Assembly: GCA_905147135.1 (NCBI GenBank)
Contig: LR990053.1
Location: 16,380,501-16,444,500 of the forward strand
Source: Blastobasis lacticolella
Lineage: Eukaryota > Arthropoda > Insecta > Lepidoptera > Blastobasidae
DNA length: 64,000 bases
Direction: 5' to 3'
Shown here: one piece after another, positions 1-9,145 of the stretch
How the letters are laid out: each line of letters begins with the position of its first letter
Position numbering within the stretch: position 1 is the stretch's first letter
Position numbers and translations under genes: made by a program
Notes under the pieces: generated by a model
Told to the model about the DNA's origin: nothing
What the model saw: only the letters and a program-made list of their open reading frames with translations
Databases searched by the model: none

Positions 1-478
1 TTGAGGCGGCCAAGATTTTGTAGTGCATCAACAATGTTTGTGGAGATGGAGGTTGATGGCTTCCATGCAATAATGCGCAAGCGCATGCCTCTATGATGGA
101 GCGGGTGCGCAGCATTCGCAACACCATCCTGAGCGCAATCGCTGACCGCTGGGACTCTCCCGTTCTAACGCGCTGGATACGCCTGCATGTTAACCTGTTA
201 CCCAAATAATTGATAATCAAAGAGACTGTGACATGACATTATTGTAATTATTGTTATTGTAATTTATTTAAATTTAAATTCAATGATTACTAACATTATA
301 CCTAAGAGACTTTTGTTACCCACACCAACGGTTTTGTAATTTTCCGTAAAAATGAATGAGTTTAATTGATTTTATTTTAACGAATATTTATTGGCTAGAA
401 GCTACTACTCTTTGCAAGAGTTTTGAGAAGACAGTGGTGATTTCACCCTTAATTAAGAGTTGATCTTAATATAAGGTA
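1..478. other. Left edge, no recognisable gene
   Basis: This is mostly AT-rich sequence. A short open stretch at 93-209 (plus) starts at ATGATG, encodes 38 residues including RWDSPVLTRW, and ends in TAA. It could be the tail of a coding fragment, but I do not recognise it and it is too short to call. Confidence 0.2.
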
Positions 479-2660
479 CCTTCAGTTACCAGATGCCCCC
501 GGTGCTGCGGGTTCTACGCTGCATGTTTCAGCGGATGCCGTTCGTCATGCAGTTTTGTCATTCCCAACCGGCTCGGCGTGCGGTATTGACGGCCTGACTA
601 CGCAGCACCTTAAGAATCTCCTGAGCTGTGCTGGTGAGGCTGGTGATATTCTTTTGGACTCTATTACAGGGCTTACGAACATTTTGCTGTTAGGCGCGGT
701 AGAGCCACCGGTTGAAGATACCTTGTATGGTGCCAACCCTATCGCTTTAAAAAAAAGGACGAGGAATTCGTCCCATTGCGGTTGGCACCTACCATCGCCT
801 GACAGCTAAGCTCTGTTGCAGGTTCTCTGCGCCCAGTCTAAAAGAATATTTCCAGCCGATCCAGGTAGGCTTTGGTCCGAAAGGAGGCTGCAAAGCCACC
901 GTTCATGCCCTCAGGACGTTCCTTCAGCATGAAGGCGGTAAAGTTCTGCTGAAGGTTGACGTAAAAAATGCCTTAAATTCTGTGGATAGAGGCGCCTTGC
1001 TCAACCAAGTTAAATCAAAGATGGCCGGCCGCCTATAATTTTCTGTGGCAATGGTATAAACAACCGATGAATCTTGTAAACAAAGGCCACCTTTTGCACT
1101 CGGCGGTCGGCTGCCAGCAAGGTGAACCTCTTGGGCAGGCCATTTTTAGTCTCGCGATAGTCGAACCCCATACACCCCATAGTTAAAAAACTAAATTTAA
1201 AATTAAACGTTTGGTGCTTGGACGACGGTACCCTAGGAGGCAATGCGACAACTGTCTTACAGGATTTACAGCTCCTTATTCGGGAGTTCAGTGCCATAGG
1301 TCTGGACCTAAATTTCTCGAAGTGTGAGCTATATATCACTGAGTCTTGTCGGTCAGCTAGCGCTGTTTTAGCAGCAATTAGCACCCTAGCCCCACAGATC
1401 ACAGTCGTCGACAAGACTAACCTTCACCTTCTAGAGTCACCTATTTTTGACCAATCTCTGAAACATTTTGTTGACAAAAATATTAAAAATTACAGTTCAA
1501 TTGCAGATCGCCTACTCAAAATAAACAGGCACATGGCTTTTGCTATAATCCGGTACTGCCTTTTTGTTCCAAAATTTATGTGTGTTTTACGGTGTTGTCA
1601 TCTTTGGAAGCATCCCGTTCTTCTAGAACTCCTAGACAACGCTGTGACACAACACTCACATCAGTTTTAAACATCAATATGGAAAATTCTTCTTGGGACC
1701 AGGCATCATTGCCTATTCGCTATGGTGGTCTGGGCGTTCGTAAAGTGTCTAGTGTCTCGTTGCCAGCGTTTTTCTCGTCGGTACACAGCTCGCAGTCCCT
1801 AGCGGATAAATTATTGTCCAAACTAGGGACTTTTTCATCGGCTTTTCTACCGAGGCCAAAATCGCGTGGCAATTGGCTTGCCAGGAGGCAGAGCCCACTA
1901 ATTCTTATTCGCAGCGGCTATGGGACGAGCCGATCTGTAGGTTCACGCGAAACAAACTTTTAAACGCAACTACCAACTCTGCAGAGCGTGCTCGCCTTCT
2001 GGCTGCTGGCAAGTGGGAATCGGGCCCCTGGCTTCAGGCAATGTCTTCAGAAAACCTCGGCACTTTGCTCGACCATGCTACTTTTAGGATTGCCACGGCC
2101 CTGCGTCTTGGCGCGCTCTGCAGCGCTCCGCACGACTGCCACTGTGGCCGCCCAGCTCGGCCACCATGGTTGGTCGCGCAGTAGGAGCGCCGGACGGATT
2201 CCACGCCACGCGGACCTTAATGATATCATCTGTCGGACCTTTGTCTCCGCTGGTGCTCCCGCGGTGCTGGAACCCAAAGGCTTAGCCCGCGATGACGGTA
2301 AAAGACCCGACGGCATGACACTCACGCCCTGGAAACTGGGACGACCGTTGGTTTGAAATGCTACGTGCATCGATACTCTCGCGCCGTCCCATCTTCCAGC
2401 CACCGCGTGTCAAGCAGGGGCCGACAGAAAACGACAAACGGCGCAAATATGCATGTCTCGGTGGTGACTACATATTTGCGCCATTTTGCGTGAAAACTTG
2501 AGCCGTAGGGACCAAGCGCATATTCCCTATATTGGGAACTAGCCAAGCGCCTGGTCGACATTAGTAATGACCAGAAGGCTGTCCTCTATTTGGGACAGCG
2601 TATAAGCCTCGTCATCTAGCGGGGCAACACGGCCAGCCTTCTGGGCACATTTCTACATTC
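479..2660 (+). pseudogene. Reverse-transcriptase element remnant, copy 1 (RLE-type non-LTR candidate)
   Basis: This is a decayed reverse-transcriptase gene read in several frames. Visible landmarks in order are: FPTGSACGIDGL near 560; a DVKNALNSVDR-like first catalytic Asp region near 958-990; LDDGTLGG near 1218-1240; YGGLGVRKVSS near 1720; a CHCG zinc-knuckle start near 2140; RPDGMTL with a degraded VWD-like segment near 2305-2360; and a C-terminal RGN tail near 2620. The CHCG plus RPDG...WD arrangement resembles the zinc knuckle and restriction-like endonuclease of R2-group non-LTR elements (family knowledge); the exact clade is inference. Frameshifts near 750, 985 and 1140 break it. It lies just downstream of gene A and was duplicated with it. 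Confidence 0.6.
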
Positions 2661-3251
2661 AGAGGACTTGGGGCAGATATTTATATAAATATATATTTCA
2701 ATGTAAATAAAGCTTTAAGAGCTTATAAATTATTAGATATTTAAAAAAATGTTTTGTGTAAAAATACTGAATTCTAAAAATATTAATTTTATACAGTTTA
2801 ATGTTGTGAAACGGCTAATTTTGTAACTTTAGTTAGTTACAGGGTTCTTGTTTGTTACTTTGATGTCTTTTTATAGCAAGAAGGCAATAAATAAATTAAA
2901 AATGAAAATCACATGAATTTTACTTCACACTCTGCTTTCCTCGCAAAGCAACGGCTCGACTCTAGAGCAATACGCAACGAATAAAGAGCAACTTTATCAT
3001 AAGTGACTGCGTAAGTTTTAAAGGTAAGATAAGGTAAAACATTTCTTGAAATGAGCAAAACCTGTTGTGTTGTTTTTATATTTCATATTATTCGTTATTT
3101 CTTGTTATTCATTAATTTATTACGCACATGTGGTTCTGCAATTTTGTTTACTGCTAACTAAATGCATGATTCGTAGACGTTATGGGCACAGTTACTACTT
3201 ACCAGAAGGTGGGCTGTCTGCTCGTTTGTCACTGCGTTAAATAAATAAAAC
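2661..3251. other. 3' flank of gene A
   Basis: AT-rich, with no gene. On the minus strand an AATAAA (plus-strand 3117-3122) lies about 130 bases beyond the stop of gene A and is a reasonable poly(A) signal. The flank is also present beyond genes B and C. Confidence 0.3.
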
Positions 3252-4487
3252 TTAGGGATTTTCTACAGCTCTTTCTGCTTGTCCACCATTATTATTAATT
3301 ATTTTTATCATTGGCAAGATTTTACTTCTTTTACCACATTTATAACAGCATAACCCGATACAAAATAACATAGTAAGTAAAATAACCAATGCAATTAGAG
3401 AAATAGTCAATATCTTCCAAATATTTATGTAATCTGGAGTAGGCTCTGGTGTTGACTCTGGAGTTGTCTCTGGGGTTGGCTCTGGGGTTGGCTCTGGAGT
3501 TGGCTCTGGAGTTGCCTCTGGAGCTGGCTCTGGGGTTGCCTCTGGAGTTGCCTCTGGAGTAGGCTCTGGGGTTGCCTCTGGAGTTGGCTCTGGAGTTACC
3601 TCTGGAGTTACCTCTGGAGTTGCCTCTGGAGTTGCCTCTGGAGCTGGCTCTGGGGTTGTCTCTGGAGTTGGCTCTGGAGTTGGCTCTGGGGTTGCCTCTG
3701 GAGTTGCCTCTGGAGCTGGCTCTGGCGTTGCCTCTGGAGTTAGCTCTGGAGTTGGCTCTGGAGTTGGCTCTGGGGTTGCCTCTGGAGTTGGCTCTGGAGT
3801 TGGCTCTGGGGTTGCCTCTGGAGTTGGCTCTGGAGTTGCCTCTGGAGCTGGCTCTGGGGTTGCCTCTGGAGTTGCCTCTGGAGTAGGCTCTGGGGTTGCC
3901 TCTGGAGTTGGCTCTGGAGTTACCTCTGGAGATACCTCTGGAGTTGCCTCTGGAGTTGCCTCTGGAGCTGGCTCTGGGGTTGCCTCTGGAGTTGCCTCTG
4001 GAGTTGCCTCTGGAATTGCCTCTGGAGTTGCCTCTGGAGCTGGCTCTGGGGTTGCTGCTGGAGTTGCCTCTGGAGTTAGCTCTGGAGTTGGCTCTGGAGT
4101 TGGCTCTGGAGTTGGCTCTGGGGTTGCCTCTGGAGTTGGCTCTGGAGTTGTCTCTGGAGTTGCATCTTGAGTTAGCTCTGGTGTTGCCTCTGGAGCTGGC
4201 TCTGGGGTTGCCTCTGGAGTTGCCTCTGGAGTTGCATCTGGAGTTGGCTCTGGGGTTGCCTCTGGAGTTGGCTCTGGAGTTGCCTCTGGAGTTGCGTCTG
4301 GAGTTGGCTCTGGAGTTGCCTCTGGAGTTGCATTTGGAGTTGGCTCTGGGGTTGCCTCTGGAGTTGGCCTTATTATTTCGTCATAAATTATACATTCCTC
4401 TTCAATATATTCAGGGGGAATATAGCGATATGAGTCCACTAATAAAATTGAATCTTCATCATCCATGGTTGCTCCTATGAAAATTAT
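3252..4487 (-). CDS. Gene A exon 2: MAM-like end, PTPE mucin stalk, TM helix and tail
   Basis: Predicted terminal exon of 411 residues plus stop. The acceptor is a polypyrimidine run ending TTTTACAG just upstream of 4487, so I start the exon there rather than at the non-ATG opening further upstream. Order: about 40 residues with LLVDSYRY and EEECIIYDE, then about 78 four-residue units (TPEP/TPEA, some TPD, TPEL, TPEV), then a hydrophobic helix ([20 protein letters not shown]), a CC pair and basic residues, and a tail with [10 protein letters not shown]. The inferred role is an O-glycosylated stalk holding an ectodomain at the plasma membrane. It pairs in phase 0 with exon 1 at 6500-6955. The stalk is a 12-bp tandem repeat with no stop in any frame. 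The product family is not recognised. Confidence 0.7.
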   Translation of the reverse strand: MIFIGATMDDEDSILLVDSYRYIPPEYIEEECIIYDEIIRPTPEATPEPTPNATPEATPEPTPDATPEATPEPTPEATPEPTPDATPEATPEATPEPAPEATPELTQDATPETTPEPTPEATPEPTPEPTPEPTPELTPEATPAATPEPAPEATPEAIPEATPEATPEATPEPAPEATPEATPEVSPEVTPEPTPEATPEPTPEATPEATPEPAPEATPEPTPEATPEPTPEPTPEATPEPTPEPTPELTPEATPEPAPEATPEATPEPTPEPTPETTPEPAPEATPEATPEVTPEVTPEPTPEATPEPTPEATPEATPEPAPEATPEPTPEPTPEPTPETTPESTPEPTPDYINIWKILTISLIALVILLTMLFCIGLCCYKCGKRSKILPMIKIINNNGGQAERAVENP

Positions 4488-4685
4488 CTGTAAAATAAGA
4501 TAAAATTTCACCAATCCGGCAAGCTAGACTATTTTGATGGTAATATTGAGAAAAGTGGCCGCATGGTGTCCAGCAGAGTAGAATAGCACCAACCCCTTAT
4601 ACTCGCGGGTGTCGTACAAGGCGACTAATATTTTCGAGGCAAAAGATCTAGAGTCTCCGTAAGCTGGATAATGGGCAGCAGCGTT

Positions 4686-5686
4686 TATAGGTCGACAACT
4701 TAACTGTTATATCGCCTGCGGGAGGGTGAGTTTTCATGAATGAACGTGGGGGTGCGGGGCGCGGGGCAGTGAGCATGTCCTTCCGCGAAACGTCAGTTAA
4801 TGGCGTTCCTCGGAAATATTATGCACACGAGATTATGCTCGAACTTGTCCTAAGCTTAAGTATAATAGCCCAAGACGAGAAACCTAATCTTTGCTTTTAA
4901 AACTAAATCTCGATTTTTAATTCGGTGCAAAAAAGTAAGATTTTCTTCATATTTATTTTATGGCTCACTGTGGGCCTTATAAGCACTGTCGCCCAAAGGG
5001 CGATGGAAAGGGCTTATACTTGGAATGTCATTGCGCGATCGAATCAGGAATGAGGAGATCCGCAAGCGAACTATTGCGAAAGATTGCCAAGCAGGCAGGG
5101 CACATAGCTCGCAGAACAGATGGCCTATGGGGCAGGAAAATTCTCGAGTGGCGATCATGTACCGGAAGACGCAGCGTAAGAAGGTCTCCCACTAGGTGTG
5201 CCGACGATCTGGTAAAGATCGCAGGTATGTGCGGAAGGCGGAATACCCTTTGTGTAGATATCTGGAGGATGCCTATGTCCAGCAGTAGGCATCTTACGGC
5301 TGATATGATAATCATTATGATTCAATATGTAAAAATGAACATTTAAGTTTAGTTTCGAGACAAGAAAATAAAAGCGCCTCACAGCGCACCTCCTTCCTCT
5401 CCACGGCGCACACTTCGGAACCCCCTGTGCTTCTATAATTTTTTTTAACAAACATTAAAGCCTCCATCTCAGGATTTATTATCGGTAAATTAACCTCGTG
5501 TGCGTTATTTCGAGAGTCCGAAGCACAAAAACCAACAGCGCTGTGCGGAGTCCGCGGGCGCACTGAGAAACGTCCCTTGTGCTCCTTGCCCCGCGCCCAC
5601 GCGCTCAGCCCAAAACGTCATATGACGTCACCCATTCTGCCCCCCTCATACCGCAGGCGATACACCAGTTAAGTTGTCGACCTATA
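4686..5686. mobile_element. TIR DNA element, copy A (about 1.0 kb)
   Basis: The ends are inverted: TATAGGTCGACAACTTAACT at the left and its reverse complement at the right, followed by a TATCGCCTGCGG block on both sides, with weaker similarity beyond. There is no transposase coding. A short RTE LINE tail is nested inside. The empty site at 54257 supports it being a discrete insertion. The superfamily was not determined; a clean target duplication is not obvious (TA possible). Confidence 0.6.
4965..5335 (+). mobile_element. RTE-type LINE 3' fragment (A)
   Basis: A 5'-truncated end of a reverse-transcriptase ORF. Frames contain LRDRIRNEEIRKRT-like, GHIARRTDGLWGRKILEW and GRRSV segments typical of the C-terminus of insect RTE elements. 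The fragment ends in an imperfect TGATATGATAATCATTATGAT tail, as expected for RTE elements, which end in short repeats instead of poly(A). Frameshifted and non-functional. Confidence 0.65.
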
Positions 5687-5829
5687 CCATTGTTATATTT
5701 TTTACACGGCGATCACCAATCCGCCTGCCAAGCGTGGAAATTATGGCAATAACCTTCCGTTTTGTGGGAGAGGCCTTAAGTCCTGCAGTGGACTGTTATG
5801 GGCTGTGATGATGATTGAGAAAAGAGACT

Positions 5830-6175
5830 GGGGAGCGCCGGTGGCCGAGTGGTTAGGGGTATCCGACTCGTAAGCAAGAGGTATCGGGTTCGAATCCCGC
5901 TACGGCCATGTACCAATGACTCTTTTCTGAGTTATATAGATTAGTTGAATATTACCCGATGCTCTTACGGTGAGGGAAAACATCGTGATGAAACTGCATG
6001 AAACTGTAACTATGATGCAATCTGGTCAGGTTCCCATAGTAGCAGGGTCATGGAGGGCAGATGGAAGTCGATTCACTGTAATTACCTGATCTGCAAAATT
6101 CAAGATCATGGTCAAGGCGGACCCCGGGCCCTCGTGCGCGAGAGCACAACCGGGATATTAACATCAAGATGAGTA
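5830..6175 (+). mobile_element. tRNA-derived SINE (A)
   Basis: The tRNA-like head has a pol III A box TGGCCGAGTGG (5842-5852) and B box GGTTCGAATCC (5887-5897). The body contains TTACGGTGAGGGAAAACATC, a hallmark of lepidopteran SINEs. No clean tRNA acceptor stem, so it is not called a tRNA gene. It lies in the intron of gene A; the same SINE sits at the same place in B and C. Confidence 0.75.
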
Positions 6176-6299
6176 TCATTGAGAAAAGATACGCTTATGT
6201 TGACAATAGAAGAGAAGGGAAAGGTATTGGCAACTGGTGAGAGGAATTATATAAATCAACGAAACATTGATTACCTACAACTCTAACTGTTGCAGGATA

Positions 6300-6465
6300 A
6301 ACGTCTCGTTTGTTATCTCTATAGAACGTAGTAGTTTAATTCAATTTAATTCAATTCATCTCAGTCTCGTTTGGTATCTCTACAGAACGTTTTATAGTTC
6401 AATTCAATTCAATTCATCTCAGTCTCGTTTGTCATCTCTGTAGAACGTTTTATAGTTATAAATAA
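6300..6465. repeat. Intronic minisatellite, about 58-60 bp period
   Basis: Three units of CTCGTTTG.TATCTCT..AGAACG followed by a CAATTCAATT run start near 6303, 6363 and 6422. The array ends about 30 bases inside the intron from the exon 1 donor. Shorter versions occur at 34130-34220 (B) and 52160-52245 (C). Confidence 0.6.
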
Positions 6466-6499
6466 TATATCCGTAAATTATACCCTCTTGTTTACTTAC

Positions 6500-6955
6500 A
6501 TGTACGTCAATTGCATTGCCGGCGGCGGTGCCTAACACACTGGTGGGCACGACATGCCATCCATCCAGATCGGTCGGTTGTATAATTATAGGAAAAGCCA
6601 CATTTGTTCCACCATTTTGTAGCATTACATTAAGCAACACGTTGCCTATTTTATATAACGTGACTTCAAACACGCCATTAGGAGATACTGTAAACACGTT
6701 TGAGGCCATACAATTAAAAGCGTCATGAGTGGATGGCTTAATAAAGTAGTTGCTACTAGGATGAGGGCCATCAATTCCTAGTAAGGAATCATAATGTTCC
6801 AAGCTCCATGTATTGGATAACGAAGCACATTGTCCGAAATTCGGATCCATAGTCTCTTCAAAATAATCTTCAAAATTATATGTAACACATATTTCACTCG
6901 AGACACCGCTAACAGCAACCACTATTACGAGAAGACACTTTATAGGATTCTTCAT
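6500..6955 (-). CDS. Gene A exon 1: signal peptide and MAM-like ectodomain
   Basis: 152 codons. The chosen ATG (6955) opens MKNPIKCLLVIVVAVSGVSS, a clear signal peptide; an upstream in-frame ATG at 7012 would put 19 hydrophilic residues in front and is lost in copy B. The mature part has Cys in EICVTY, GQCAS and NCMAS, and a VSPNGVFEVTLYKIG beta-rich stretch. The exon ends at an excellent donor, GTAAGT (plus 6494-6499), in phase 0. Read into exon 2, the segment IIFIGAT...ILLVDSYRY...EEC resembles the final strand and last Cys of a MAM domain, so the two exons probably form one domain of four cysteines. Family assignment is inference; the exon itself is well supported by conservation in three copies. 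Confidence 0.7.
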
Positions 6956-7042
6956 TTTATTGATTATAACATTCCCATCACAAACATTTGAACACAGTGC
7001 GAAATATGTCACAGAACGCTTTAATTTAAATTAGTATAATGC

Positions 7043-7050
7043 TATCGATA
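7043..7050 (-). promoter_or_regulatory. Conserved TATCGATA near gene A start
   Basis: The palindrome TATCGATA, followed by GATA-type sites (TTATCAA), lies about 90 bases upstream of the exon 1 ATG and is kept in A, B and C. TATCGATA equals the insect DRE core (family knowledge). Promoter function is inferred from position only. Confidence 0.25.
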
Positions 7051-7082
7051 ATTGTTTATCAATCTTAGAAATGACAGGTTGA

Positions 7083-7741
7083 TAATAGTAGTTTATGCAA
7101 CTGTCATATAAAAGGGGGTATTAAAACATGAGTGTCTGTTTATCATACGAGGCGTAGCCGAGTATGATAATAGTTTGACACGAGTGTTTTTATACCTAAT
7201 TATATGCAGTTGCATACACTACTTTATCTACACTCATATTTTTATGTTAAAATATCGTACCTATAATTTTCTCAATTTTGCTGGAAGTAAGCTGCGAGTC
7301 AGTTCTGTTGTATCTACGCGTCGAGGATATCAAGCGGCGGAAAATTCACTTAATTACTTTCACATTTATCTATTTAATTGCTTCAAACAAGAAAAAACAT
7401 TGACAAACACAAATTACAACAATTAGAAAAAATATTCTGTTTAGCGGGAAAATAATTACACAGAATATATACAGGAAAATTTGAATTTGTCAAAGACATT
7501 TAGGTATTCAGCCTACATTTCGCCGTGTCCCGGCGCCCGACAAAAAATTAAAAAATATAAGTGTTGCATAATGATTAAAAAGTTATTTTACGATACAGCT
7601 GTAATGAAAATAGTATGGGAAATGCTGTATCGAAAAGTAATTTTTTAAAATTTTAAAGTCTGGCGTGAAAAAAGTGTACCCTTAAACGACTGTTTTCGAA
7701 TATGAAATTGGAACATTACGCTATGAGTGTAGATAAAATAG
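7083..7741. mobile_element. Insertion of about 0.66 kb unique to unit 1
   Basis: B and C read directly across this point, so the segment was gained in A or lost from both others. It contains a 20-bp nearly perfect inverted repeat (7219-7238 and 7722-7741) and a hairpin centred on GAGGCGTAGCCGAG near 7155. No coding sequence is recognised. The element type is unknown. Confidence 0.45.
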
Positions 7742-7807
7742 TTTTCGGACTAATCGTAATCCCACAAGTCTCACAAATGAAACATATATCAGAGTCGTTG
7801 GACTACA

Positions 7808-8016
7808 TTTAGACATAGACATAGACATAGACAGTACTTTATTCGGATCTTCATTACATCCTTAACCTAAGGTAAGTACAGTAAATTATAATTATTAAAA
7901 ATTACATAAGACCAGCCATTGATGTAATGGAAACCGAAATGGACCAGTCTCAGCATAATGCTGTGAGGGCTAATGCCTGTCACAGCGCTGGCCAATAGCT
8001 TTCCCTTTGCTTTGTT
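7808..8016 (-). mobile_element. Short retroelement end with (TGTCTA)n tail
   Basis: Read on the minus strand, the piece ends in AATAAAGTACTG followed by several TGTCTA units, like a LINE or SINE 3' end with a simple-repeat tail. It is present at 53273-53460 but absent from the matching place in B (35250), which joins directly. Confidence 0.5.
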
Positions 8017-8179
8017 AGAGTGAGATTTTGTTTGTTTACATTTCTTGCAAAGTTCTTATTACATTCGTATGGCATCTTACGTAATCAGCATCGAGTTCAA
8101 TAAAAATTCATTGATTTATTGCACTCCTATCTTTGGTTCCTATTCGTTGCGTCATTTATATAACTAAGTAGCCGTTTTC

Positions 8180-8400
8180 AGCCACTTTCGCTTGCGCACA
8201 ATTTGGATCTCTGTAAACAATTAACTTTCCTGCGGGAGCCTATTATTTTCCAGTGATAAAAAGGAGCCCATGTGACTCGGGAACAGTGGCTTCCTATTAG
8301 TAAAATAAATTTTAAAATCGGTCGTGTAGTTTCGGAAATTGCCACCAACAAACAAACTCACAGATTCAATACGTCTTGCGGTTATTCATAACTTTTGTTA
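8180..8400 (+). repeat. Common lepidopteran interspersed repeat
   Basis: Contains CTGCGGGAGCCTATTATTTT, GTGGCTTCCTATTAGT and AAATCGGTCGTGTAGTTTCG, segments of an abundant lepidopteran repeat class. The same sequence is at 35420-35640 in unit 2. Confidence 0.45.
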
Positions 8401-8471
8401 TCACATATTTAATAATCTTTCGTTTTCGATAATTGTAGCTTAGGATTTAAATAAATATGTATTGTAAGTAC

Positions 8472-8870
8472 TGTAGCGTGTGTGCTCATGCAGGCCTTAG
8501 GTAAGGACGGGTTCTAGGACAGGTAGGTGTCGGAGGCCGTATGTTTGGACGGGCTCTAAGTTAGGTAGGCATTCGGGTTGGCCTGCTGCTCCTATAGGGT
8601 AACCGGGGCTCTAGTCGGTTAAGTAGGTTAGAGCAAATAGGATATAGGCGTGTAGGTTTAGATAGGTCGGAGCAAGTAGGACGCAAGCTATTAGCTTGCG
8701 TCTATGGGCACACATAGCACTGGCTAGGTGGTAATTCAAATGTATTCCATTTGAATTAGATCTAAGGTATTATATGTATTTTATATCATTCTTTAAACCA
8801 AACTGATCAATACAGTATCTATTAATCCTTTGCATTTTTATTTAAACTCAATATAGCAAACATTGCTACA
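8472..8870 (+). repeat. 5' LTR
   Basis: Begins TGTAGCGTGTG and ends GCTACA (TG...CA). Carries two perfect 10-bp stem hairpins: 8680-8702 (ATT loop) and 8733-8757 (TATTC loop). Confidence 0.92.
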
Positions 8871-8872
8871 GT

Positions 8873-8890
8873 GGTGGAGGCGCCGGGTAC
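8873..8890 (+). promoter_or_regulatory. Candidate primer-binding site
   Basis: TGGTGGAGGCGCCGGG begins about two bases after the 5' LTR, the usual place for a tRNA primer site, and starts with TGG as expected for pairing to CCA. I could not assign the tRNA. Confidence 0.5.
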
Positions 8891-9145
8891 GAAGAAGTCG
8901 TACCTACAAAATATTTTGTTCAGAGAGAACTAGAAAAAAGTTCGAAACAAGAAATTTATGACAAAGTTGTCAGAACTAGTCAATTCTTTTCCGATTGTCA
9001 GAAAAGATATCGAAGATAAAAAGGGTCAAGAAAAGGCTAAAGAAAGTAAAGGAAAGGCTAACGGAAGAAGCCTATAAGAAAAGACGCACCAACGCTGGAA
9101 GTTAAAACAGTATCGTTGTGTAATTATTTACTAGAATTAAATAGA

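Larger units (their letters stand above)
4564..5820. repeat. Interspersed repeat split by a TIR element (gene A intron)
   Basis: The two halves, 4564-4685 and 5687-5820, together match one continuous repeat at 54135-54400, which lacks the central 1-kb insertion. Similar sequence (GGCGACTAA; CTGCCAAGCGTGG) is common in lepidopteran interspersed repeats. In B and C it is split in the same place. Confidence 0.6.

Noticed and set aside
3572..4480. Long plus-strand frames reading [10 protein letters not shown] repeats, and similar ones at 29867-31120 and 47904-49145 (also WSWLW and VGSGV readings)
   Set aside because: They are antisense or shifted readings of the 12-bp stalk repeat, which has no stop in any frame; only the minus-strand PTPE frame has the flanking TM, tail and splice signals.
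5835..5905. Possible functional tRNA genes here and at 33587, 51614 and 38100
   Set aside because: A and B boxes are present, but acceptor stems do not pair properly and each runs into a SINE body.
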